This document shows positions 1 to 4,911 of a stretch of DNA of 6,597 bases, one piece after another. The number at the start of each line of letters is the position of its first letter. Position 1 is the first letter of the stretch. Origin of the DNA: Thermohalobaculum sp964475765 (GTDB lineage: Bacteria > Pseudomonadota > Alphaproteobacteria > Rhodobacterales > Rhodobacteraceae); the NCBI GenBank assembly GCA_964475765.1, contig CAYYZH010000230.1, forward strand, positions 1 through 6,597. The letters are read 5' to 3'. Both the position numbers and the translations under genes were made by a program. Below the pieces are notes generated by a model. That model did no database searches. It was not told the DNA's origin and saw nothing but the letters and a program-made list of their open reading frames with translations.

Positions 1-290
1 ACAAAGGCCCAGTCCGTGCGCCCCAGCATCCGTCGTTCGGGTTCGGACATGGTGAGCGTATCGCGCGGGCCATCGACGCGGGTGTCGAAGATCACTTCGC
101 CGGTGTCGGGCGCGAGATGCCCGGCGAGACAGTTCAGGAGGGTTGATTTGCCCGAGCCGCTTTCGCCTACGATGCCGAGCACCTCGCCCGGCCAAAGCTC
201 AAACGAGACATCCGCGCAGCCGATATGCCGGCCATAGGATTTGGCAAGGCCCCGGACGTCCAGCAGCGGCGTCGGTTCAGCGTGGGTCAT
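1..290 (-). CDS. phnK: PhnK, C-P lyase ABC-type ATPase subunit (N-terminal 97 codons; runs off the left edge)
   Basis: PhnK is an ABC-type nucleotide-binding subunit that docks on the PhnGHIJ C-P lyase core; it is cytoplasmic and is not a classical transporter ATPase. Seen here: an N-terminal ABC domain with the Walker A loop GESGSGKST at about residues 42-50, preceded by the PhnK-typical stretch DVSFELWPGEVLGIVG and followed by LLNCLAGHLAPDTGEV. A later block (MSEPERRMLGRTDWAFV) resembles the family segment before the Q-loop. The Q-loop, signature motif and Walker B lie beyond the window. The ATG at 288-290 is the only reasonable start, because the frame hits a TAG stop four codons upstream. 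It overlaps the end of the VOC gene by 14 bases, so translation is probably coupled. Confidence is high from the phn context and sequence. Confidence 0.95.
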   Translation of the reverse strand, partial: MTHAEPTPLLDVRGLAKSYGRHIGCADVSFELWPGEVLGIVGESGSGKSTLLNCLAGHLAPDTGEVIFDTRVDGPRDTLTMSEPERRMLGRTDWAF

Positions 291-684
291 AGGAGACCTC
301 TAGACGCGTGCCGCCGGGCTCGCGGATCATGAAATGCACCTTTGGTCCCTTCCCGGAAAATTCGGGCGCGAACTCGATCTCGACCCCCGGCCAGTCCCGG
401 ACGTCCGAGAAGACTGCATCGAGATCGGCACGGCTGGCCACCTTGAGTGCGGTGTGATGCAGGCCGATATTGCTGTGTCGGTCGAAGTCCTGGCGCTGCG
501 CTCCCTTCTGCTGCCAAAGCGTCAGTTTGGCATGTCCGTTCGTCACATACGCCGACGGGTAATCCGCGTTGCCGCCGAACTGTTCCCATCCAAGAGCCTC
601 GGTGAAGAACCTCAGGCTGGCACCGAGATCGCCAACGGTCAGGCCGAGATGGTCGATGCCGAGGGTCTTACTTGCGCCGCTCAC
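277..684 (-). CDS. VOC / glyoxalase-fold protein inside the phn cluster
   Basis: A 135-residue protein of the vicinal oxygen chelate (glyoxalase/bleomycin resistance/dioxygenase) superfamily. It has two beta-alpha-beta-beta-beta modules: the first begins DHLGLTV (residues 11-17), the second NIGLHHTALKV (about 72-82). Likely metal ligands are His12, His77 and Glu129 (in RLEV). The usual fourth ligand at the end of module one is not obvious, since that position lies in AKLTLWQ. It is a single-domain protein of normal family length and probably acts as a dimer. The start is GTG at 682-684, overlapping the GNAT stop as GTGA, with a strong GGAGGA about six bases upstream. Its substrate is unknown. 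It does not look like E. coli PhnB. Its place between phnJ and phnK suggests a role with phosphonate-derived compounds, but that is inference. Confidence 0.9.
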   Translation of the reverse strand: MSGASKTLGIDHLGLTVGDLGASLRFFTEALGWEQFGGNADYPSAYVTNGHAKLTLWQQKGAQRQDFDRHSNIGLHHTALKVASRADLDAVFSDVRDWPGVEIEFAPEFSGKGPKVHFMIREPGGTRLEVSYDPR

Positions 685-1211
685 GGATTTTCCTCCGCAT
701 CTTCGCCGCGGCGGGCGGGGGCAGGGACAAGCCGCGCCATATAGTAATGATCGACCAGTTCGCCGTCGCGCAGCGTGCCGGCGCGCGCCCGGCCTTCGCG
801 TTTGAACCCATGGGTTTCGTAGAGGCGGATCGCATCGACATTGTCGACCAGCACCTCGAGTTGCAGACGGATCAGACCCATCCAGTTGTCCGCGATATCG
901 ATGGCCGCCTTCATCAGAGCTTGCCCGATCCCCTTGCCCTGATGGTCATCGTGGACCGAGATGAAAAGCTCTCCGATATGGGACATGCGCCCGCCCTGAC
1001 GGTTGAGCCGGATGAACCCGACCGCGCGACCGCCCACATCGGCAATCACGAACCGGGTGTTGATGTTCGATTTGGTCAGCCAGTCGTCCAGACCGTCTTC
1101 CGATGCAAACGGGATCTGGAGTGTGCCCGCAGTGACCCGCGGCTGATTGAAGAGCGCGGCGACATCCGCACCGTCTCCGATCTTCGGGGGGCGTAGGGTA
1201 AAGTCACTCAT
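681..1211 (-). CDS. GNAT-family N-acetyltransferase, YhhY/AaaT-like
   Basis: A 176-residue acetyl-CoA-dependent N-acetyltransferase. The acetyl-CoA pyrophosphate loop (motif A) is QGKGIGQALM at residues 91-100, and a typical GNAT C-terminal block follows: DNWMGLIRLQLEV, DNVDAIRLYETHGF and LRDGELVDHYYMAR. From memory, these blocks and TLQIPF (30-35) resemble E. coli YhhY (AaaT, an amino acid N-acetyltransferase) more than the shorter PhnO aminoalkylphosphonate acetyltransferase. An Arg/Glu-rich tail extends past the fold. The ATG at 1209-1211 has GAGG about seven bases upstream. It overlaps the current phnJ reading frame by 8 bases, and the ancestral phnJ stop by 4 (ATGA). A PhnO-like job, acetylating aminophosphonates before or during C-P lyase action, is a reasonable guess from position but is not shown by sequence. 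Confidence 0.92.
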   Translation of the reverse strand: MSDFTLRPPKIGDGADVAALFNQPRVTAGTLQIPFASEDGLDDWLTKSNINTRFVIADVGGRAVGFIRLNRQGGRMSHIGELFISVHDDHQGKGIGQALMKAAIDIADNWMGLIRLQLEVLVDNVDAIRLYETHGFKREGRARAGTLRDGELVDHYYMARLVPAPARRGEDAEENP

Positions 1212-1872
1212 GATGTGGCCTCATAGGGTGCGCCTTGCGCGCCGACATGTCCTGCTGCGCGGCGCTCGCGGCAGTAATCGGTGTCCGAACAGACAAACAT
1301 CCGTCCGCCTTCGTCGGCGAGGGGTCCATGACATAACGCCCCTCGATCTTCACCGGGTAGGCATAGGCGGTGGAGATGTGACCATGGCGCGCAATGTCCT
1401 CGTAGAGTTTGACGTGCATCAGGCCGTATTCCTCCAGCGCATGCATCTTGCGCGTCTCGGTCTCGCGCGGCTCGAGAAACCGCAGCGGCTCGGGGATCGG
1501 CACTTGATAGACAAGGATCTGGTTGTCGGTCAGATCGCGCTCCGGGATGCGGTGGCGGGTCTGGATGACGGTTGCCTCCTCGGTCACCTCGGTGACGGCA
1601 ACCCCCGCGGTTTTCTCGAAGAATTTGCGGATGGAGACCGCGTTGGTCGTATCGTCTGCGCCCTGATCGATCACCTTCAGCGTATCCTCGGGCGCAAGGC
1701 AGGAGGCCGTGACCTGCACACCGCCTGTGCCCCAGCCATAGGGCATCGGCATCTCACGGCTCGCAAAGGGCACCTGATAGCCGGGAATCGCCACCGCTTT
1801 CAGCAGCGCCCGGCGGATCATCCGCTTGGTCTGCTCGTCCAGATAGGCGAAGTTGTAGGCCCCTTCGGTCAT
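1204..1872 (-). pseudogene. phnJ: phnJ, C-P lyase radical SAM subunit: internal deletion plus frameshift
   Basis: PhnJ is the radical SAM subunit that cleaves the C-P bond of ribose-1-phosphonate 5-phosphate. The open frame gives 222 residues, against about 280 for the family. Residues 1-186 are classic PhnJ: YNFAYLDEQTKRMIRRA, MPMPYGWGTGG, DQGADDTTNAVSIR, QTRHRIPE, PIPEPLRFLEPRETETR, KLYEDIA and GRYVMDPSP. After Pro186 the remaining 36 residues are unlike PhnJ. In the next frame the same DNA reads DEGGRMFVCSDTDYC (about 1315-1271) and ends with TGA at 1208-1210. So about 70 family residues, including the CxxC pair of the iron-sulfur site, are absent, and the last two key cysteines (codons 1289-1291 and 1271-1273) are out of frame. 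The ATG at 1870-1872 has GAGG six bases upstream; a 36-codon upstream extension is not family-like. The product is almost certainly inactive unless this is a sequencing or assembly fault. Confidence 0.88.
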
Positions 1873-2028
1873 GCAAACCTCAGTCTTTTCAGTGTGTTGA
1901 CGGGGAACGCGCCGCCCAGAACCGCTTCTCCGGCGGAGATAAATGTGAATTTGGCAGATTTGGCCTTGGTCCTGCCCCAATTGGGGAGTTCTTTGTCCAT
2001 GGGTGAGTTGAAGATCGGAGGGTGTGCA
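1873..2028. other. Divergent intergenic region, phnJ remnant / small gene 1
   Basis: These 156 bases separate the starts of phnJ (-) and the first small + strand gene. They hold two perfect short palindromes: CCCCAATTGGGG at 1975-1986 and TCTCCG/G/CGGAGA at 1926-1938. Both strands should start transcription here or nearby, but no convincing -35/-10 pair was found. The palindromes may be operators or chance in GC-rich DNA. Because phnJ is no longer next to phnI, its promoter, if it has one, must be here or further upstream. Confidence 0.35.
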
Positions 2029-2217
2029 ATGGAAATGGGTTTGTTCGAGATCGTTGGTTTGGTGACATCATTCGCAGTTGTCGTAGCAACGTCGGTTCGC
2101 CGCGGCGAACATGGGTCCGAGGACCGCTGGGCGTTCACGCTGTTTGCCGATGATGCAAGCGAAACCGCTGACTTCGATGCCGAAGACGCAGTTCTATCGC
2201 AGGCCGCTGAAGCCTGA
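2029..2217 (+). CDS. Small membrane protein 1 (62 aa), hypothetical
   Basis: Not a family I recognise. The product is 62 residues with one probable transmembrane helix near the N-terminus (about residues 5-21, GLFEIVGLVTSFAVVVA), then a basic turn (RRGEH) and a strongly acidic tail (DDASETADFDAEDAVLSQAAEA). The basic patch after the helix suggests the C-terminus is cytoplasmic. The ATG at 2029-2031 was chosen because GGAGGG sits about seven bases upstream; an in-frame ATG at 1999 lacks this, and a much longer upstream frame is antisense to phnJ. The second small gene begins 38 bases after the stop, so the pair is probably co-transcribed. Real translation is likely but unproven. Confidence 0.6.
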   Translation: MEMGLFEIVGLVTSFAVVVATSVRRGEHGSEDRWAFTLFADDASETADFDAEDAVLSQAAEA

Positions 2218-2255
2218 CTTAGCCCTAACGACAAACAAAGATAAGGAGCAGTGAG

Positions 2256-2372
2256 ATGAGCGGAATGGAAATCACCATCATAGGCCTCTGCCTCGTCGCA
2301 AACGCCATGGTGGCAACCCGGGCCCTGAGCCTGGTGGTCGAACTCAACAAGGCCCGCGGCGAGCGCGTCTGA
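2256..2372 (+). CDS. Small membrane protein 2 (38 aa), hypothetical
   Basis: A 38-residue product not recognised from any family. It has a hydrophobic span (about residues 5-21, EITIIGLCLVANAMVAT) and a short amphipathic, basic C-terminal tail (VVELNKARGERV), the layout of a single-pass small membrane protein. AAGGAG at 2243-2248 lies seven bases before the ATG, an excellent ribosome binding site. It follows small gene 1 by 38 bases on the same strand. A GC-rich hairpin lies 42 bases after the stop. The tail resembles in style that of the 37-aa protein at 3451-3564, but real homology cannot be judged by eye. Confidence 0.6.
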   Translation: MSGMEITIIGLCLVANAMVATRALSLVVELNKARGERV

Positions 2373-2414
2373 GGGGGCTGATCCCCGGGAGATCAACCCG
2401 GAATAGGATGACAT

Positions 2415-2439
2415 GGCCGCCCGGCCGGATCGGGCGGCC
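2415..2439. terminator. GC-rich hairpin between convergent genes
   Basis: A perfect 9-bp inverted repeat (GGCCGCCCG, 7-base loop, CGGGCGGCC) sits in the gap between small gene 2 (+) and the HAD gene (-), where a bidirectional terminator is expected. Neither side has a T-run, so intrinsic termination would be weak. It may instead stabilise 3' ends or be GC-rich coincidence. Confidence 0.45.
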
Positions 2440-2479
2440 TCAAGGCAGCGGGGCACATCCCCATATGCCAGCGCGGGGC

Positions 2480-3076
2480 TCATACCTGGACCCCATGCGC
2501 GCCAAGATCCCTGGCGAGAGCTTTGGGGTTTGAGAAACGCACGGCCCGCATCCCGATCTGCTGTGCGCCGACCACATTCTTCTCACTGTCATCGATGAAA
2601 AGACACGCCTCCGCTGTCAGCCCGTTGCGTTCGAGCAGCGTCTCATAGATCCGCGGATCGGGCTTGATCAGCCGCTCATCGCCGGAGACGACTGTATCCG
2701 TGAAGAGCCTGAGAAAGTCGAACCGGTCAACGCACTCCCGCCACTTCTCGGACGAGAAATTCGTGATGGCATAGACGGGCTGCGTTGCTGCCAGTGTTCG
2801 CAGGATCTCGACCGAGCCGTCGATCGCGCCGGGAACGGACTTGTGCCAGTCCTCGTGGAACCGCCGGATGATATCGGACTGGTGGGGATGGGCTTCGGTC
2901 GCGACGGCCACGGCTTCATCCCAACTTCGCCCGAGATCCTGCTCGAGGTTCCAGGCGGTAAAGCCGATCTCCTCCATCACGGCGTCGATCTCGGTATCGG
3001 GCAGCACGTCCTTCAGGACCAGCCGTGCATCCCAATCCAGCAGAACGTTGCCGACATCGAATACGATGGTTGTCAT
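2480..3076 (-). CDS. HAD-superfamily hydrolase (subclass IA, YihX-like)
   Basis: A 198-residue haloacid dehalogenase-type phosphatase with all core motifs. Motif I is FDVGNVLLDWD (nucleophile Asp7, with Gly instead of Asp at +2, as in the YihX/FDxGNV group). Motif II is ITNFSS (Thr105). Motif III is the Lys in LIKPDP (Lys138). Motif IV is LFIDDSEKN (Asp162/163), which binds Mg. A helical cap lies between motifs I and II. The likely activity is hydrolysis of a small phosphate ester such as a sugar phosphate; the substrate cannot be read from sequence. It is not PhnX (phosphonoacetaldehyde hydrolase). The ATG at 3074-3076 was chosen over an upstream TTG because it starts directly at motif I and has GGGGAAAG just before it. 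The gene interrupts the phn cluster on the same strand but is flanked on both sides by + strand small genes. Confidence 0.95.
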   Translation of the reverse strand: MTTIVFDVGNVLLDWDARLVLKDVLPDTEIDAVMEEIGFTAWNLEQDLGRSWDEAVAVATEAHPHQSDIIRRFHEDWHKSVPGAIDGSVEILRTLAATQPVYAITNFSSEKWRECVDRFDFLRLFTDTVVSGDERLIKPDPRIYETLLERNGLTAEACLFIDDSEKNVVGAQQIGMRAVRFSNPKALARDLGAHGVQV

Positions 3077-3114
3077 GTTAGGCTTTCCCCGCAATCGACG
3101 TGAGGGGAGAGGCT

Positions 3115-3252
3115 ATGGGCATTATTCCCGGTATTGGTTTTCTTCTGATCCTTGCAGTTGCCGTTGCGTTGATTCTGCGCCGCGGTGGTGGCGGGGATCA
3201 CGATGGCGGCGGAGGTGGCGACTTCCGCAGTCACGGTGGCGGGTCCGATTGA
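3115..3252 (+). CDS. Small membrane protein 3 with Gly/His/Asp-rich tail (45 aa), hypothetical
   Basis: A 45-residue product of unknown family. A hydrophobic helix (about residues 3-21, IIPGIGFLLILAVAVALIL) is followed by RR and a tail made mostly of Gly with Asp, His and Ser (GGGGDHDGGGGG, then HGGGSD). The Arg pair suggests the tail is cytoplasmic. AGGGGAGAGG at 3103-3112 is a strong ribosome binding site for the ATG at 3115-3117, though close to it. The gene starts head to head with the HAD gene, 38 bases between start codons, leaving no room for ordinary promoters between them. The His/Asp-rich tail could bind metal, but this is a guess. The Gly-rich coding could partly reflect low-complexity GC-rich DNA. 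Confidence 0.58.
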   Translation: MGIIPGIGFLLILAVAVALILRRGGGGDHDGGGGGDFRSHGGGSD

Positions 3253-3384
3253 TCCCCATGGAACCGCTGCAACTTTGCCGTGATCTGGCCTGAATCTCCG
3301 ACTGTAAACACCGGTGTCGAATGCGCCTCGAGAGTTGACTTGGACAAGTCGCTTCGGTAGGCGCCGCGGCGGGGTGGGACTCGC
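3253..3384. other. Intergenic stretch with no gene
   Basis: No convincing gene was seen. It contains one short dyad, GACTTG-GA-CAAGTC (3337-3350), of unknown meaning. It leads into the AT-rich promoter region before small gene 4. Confidence 0.4.
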
Positions 3385-3433
3385 TTGACAGAGACTAAAT
3401 GTCGATTTACACGTTAAATTGATATTTAGATAA
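3385..3433 (+). promoter_or_regulatory. AT-rich promoter/operator region with a 35-bp dyad
   Basis: The DNA here is far more AT-rich than its surroundings. TTGACA at 3385-3390 matches a sigma-70 -35 box perfectly but has no good -10 at 17 bp. An alternative pair is TTTACA (3405-3410) with TAGATA (3427-3432), 16 bp apart. Between 3395 and 3429 lies an imperfect palindrome: CTAAAT pairs with ATTTAG, TC with GA, and ATTTA with TAAAT around a 5-base centre. The units TAAAT/ATTTA recur at 3396, 3405, 3415 and 3424, about one helical turn apart. This suggests a repressor or activator site on the promoter of the 37-aa gene. In RNA the two mismatches would be G-U pairs, giving a 15-bp stem. Confidence 0.55.
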
Positions 3434-3450
3434 GGGGAGCATGTGAGACC

Positions 3451-3564
3451 ATGACCACGAATATGATCGCGATTTGCATGGGCGTTGTGGCGCTGGTCGG
3501 TCTGACCGGGCTGGCTTTCGGTTTCAAGATCGCGATGGACCGGGTCGAGCGCATCAAGCGCTGA
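3451..3564 (+). CDS. Small membrane protein 4 (37 aa), hypothetical
   Basis: A 37-residue product with a hydrophobic span (about residues 4-25, rich in Ile, Val, Leu and Gly) and a short charged, basic tail (KIAMDRVERIKR), predicted single-pass with the tail in the cytoplasm. AGGGGAG lies 11 bases before the ATG at 3451-3453, slightly long spacing; an ATG at 3441 is followed at once by a stop. The gene appears to be a complete unit: AT-rich promoter and dyad in front, hairpin with a T-rich end 17 bases behind. Size and layout recall small stress-response membrane peptides or hydrophobic toxins, but no antisense RNA is visible and no family is recognised. Confidence 0.57.
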   Translation: MTTNMIAICMGVVALVGLTGLAFGFKIAMDRVERIKR

Positions 3565-3581
3565 GCCCATCCGACCACTCA

Positions 3582-3610
3582 GCGCCGGCACAAGTCGGCG
3601 CGGGTCTTTT
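3582..3610 (+). terminator. Probable rho-independent terminator after small gene 4
   Basis: An 8-bp stem, GCGCCGGC / ACAA loop / GTCGGCGC (one G-U pair), is followed by GGGTCTTTT. It starts 17 bases after the stop codon of the 37-aa gene. The T-run is short and begins three bases after the stem, so strength is uncertain, but position and orientation fit. Confidence 0.55.
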
Positions 3611-3654
3611 AGAGGGATGTGTTTCTGACCGGCGTTTCGGGGGAGAGGGCCGTC

Positions 3655-3810
3655 ATGCAGAACGAGACGTACTACACCATTGCGCTGGTCATCATCGGAG
3701 TGGTTCTGCTCTGGACCCTGTTCGAGCGATTTGTCCTCAAGCGCAAAAGCCAGAACCGTCGGGCGGGCAGCGAAGGCAGCACCCTGCGCGGAGAGTTTGA
3801 CGCCGACTGA
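3655..3810 (+). CDS. Small membrane protein 5 (51 aa), hypothetical
   Basis: A 51-residue product of unknown family. After a short polar start (MQNETYY) comes a clear transmembrane helix (about residues 8-23, TIALVIIGVVLLWTLF), then a basic stretch (ERFVLKRKSQNRR) and a polar tail ending FDAD. The charge pattern predicts N-out, C-in. GAGAGGG lies five bases before the ATG at 3655-3657, a good ribosome binding site; a GTG further upstream would add 12 residues but lacks one. It converges on phnI with only two bases between the two stop codons. The helix and ribosome binding site make it the best supported of the small genes after the 62-aa one. Confidence 0.62.
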   Translation: MQNETYYTIALVIIGVVLLWTLFERFVLKRKSQNRRAGSEGSTLRGEFDAD

Positions 3811-3812
3811 CG

Positions 3813-4907
3813 TCATTCCGCCGCCTCTTTTGCGGCAGCCCCTTCCAGAGCCTCGCGGCGGATCCTGCGGATCAACTCCAGTTCCGATTGAAAATCGACA
3901 TAGTGCGGCAGCTTGATGTGCTCGACAAAGCCCGTCGCCTGAATGTTGTCGGCGTGGGAGAGCACGAATTCCTGATCCTGCGCGGGCGCACCCTCAAAGT
4001 CCTCGCCCAGTTCCTCCCACCGCAAGGCCCGGTCGACCAGCGCCATGGAAATGGCCTTGCGCTCTGACTGGCCGAACACCAGCCCATAACCGCGGGTGAA
4101 CTGCGCGGGCTCGGTCTTGGAGCCGACGAACTGGTTCACGGTCTCGCACTCGGTCACGGTGATCTCGGCGATCTCGACGGCGAAGCCCAGTTCGGGGATG
4201 TCGAACTCGACCGCGACCACGCCCATGCGCAGCTCGCCAACGAAGGGATGGTTGCGTCCATAGCCGCGCTGGGTCGAGTAGGCCATGCCGAGCAGGAACC
4301 CTTCGTCGCCGCGGGTCAGCGATTGCAAGCGCAGCGGCCTGTCGGCCGGCAACTCCAGCGGCTCACGTGTCAGATCCGGCGGGTCGGTCTCAACGGGCGG
4401 CTCATCCTGGATCAGACCTTCGCGGCCAAGAAATTCGGTGATGTGGGGTTTGTCGGTCGGCTCTGTGGGCTCCGGATCGGCCGGGGCTGTGTCGATCCCT
4501 TCGGCTGCCAGCGCAAAATCCAGAAGCCGATGCGTATAGTCGAAAGTCGGGCCGAGGACCTGCCCGCCGGGCGCATCCTTGTAGGTCGCCGAGATCCGGC
4601 GCATGCACGCCATCGCGCCAGTGTCGATGGGATCGGAGGCACCAAACCGGGGCAGGGTGGTCCGGTATGCGCGGATCAGGAAGATCGCCTCGATCAAATC
4701 GCCGCGCGACTGCTTGATCGCCAGCGCGGCAAGGTCGGCGTCATATAGCGAGCCCTCGGCCATGACGCGCGCCACCGCGAGGGACAACTGCTCCCGGATC
4801 TGCGCGAGGGTCAGATCCGCAACCGAGATGTCCCCGCGGCGCAGTCGCGCCAGCCAGTCATGCGCGGCGTCGATTGCCTTCTCCCCGCCCTTGGTCGCGA
4901 CATACAT
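3813..4907 (-). CDS. phnI: PhnI, C-P lyase core subunit
   Basis: PhnI is part of the PhnGHIJ core. With PhnG and PhnH it is needed to form ribose-1-phosphonate 5-triphosphate from ATP and phosphonate, and PhnI alone can act as a nucleosidase. The 364-residue product has normal family length and recognisable family blocks: MYVATKGGEKAIDAAHDWL at the start, LIEAIFLIRAYRTTLPRF, the hallmark GGQVLGPTFDYTHRLLDFAL, HITEFLGREGL, and a late GMAYSTQRGYGRNHPFVGEL segment. No break was seen. The ATG at 4905-4907 follows the phnH stop by four bases, with GAGG overlapping the end of phnH. In typical clusters phnJ comes next; here a 1.9-kb stretch with other genes intervenes. The 3' end faces a + strand small gene. 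Confidence 0.97.
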   Translation of the reverse strand: MYVATKGGEKAIDAAHDWLARLRRGDISVADLTLAQIREQLSLAVARVMAEGSLYDADLAALAIKQSRGDLIEAIFLIRAYRTTLPRFGASDPIDTGAMACMRRISATYKDAPGGQVLGPTFDYTHRLLDFALAAEGIDTAPADPEPTEPTDKPHITEFLGREGLIQDEPPVETDPPDLTREPLELPADRPLRLQSLTRGDEGFLLGMAYSTQRGYGRNHPFVGELRMGVVAVEFDIPELGFAVEIAEITVTECETVNQFVGSKTEPAQFTRGYGLVFGQSERKAISMALVDRALRWEELGEDFEGAPAQDQEFVLSHADNIQATGFVEHIKLPHYVDFQSELELIRRIRREALEGAAAKEAAE

Positions 4908-4911
4908 GCGG

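Noticed and set aside
1147..2217. A long + strand open frame (356 codons) ending in small gene 1
   Set aside because: Most of it is the complement of phnJ and the GNAT gene; only the last 62 codons, after a ribosome binding site, are likely real.
1869..2483. A 204-codon - strand frame over small genes 1 and 2
   Set aside because: No family features, no ribosome binding site recognised, and it runs antisense to two better-supported small genes.
1873..3812. A transposon or insertion sequence responsible for splitting phnI from phnJ
   Set aside because: No transposase, terminal inverted repeats or target-site duplication could be seen at either edge.
3073..3816. A long - strand open frame (247 codons) across the small-gene region
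   Set aside because: It is antisense to three small + strand genes with good ribosome binding sites, has no recognisable domain, looks like low-complexity shadow translation, and overlaps the HAD start.
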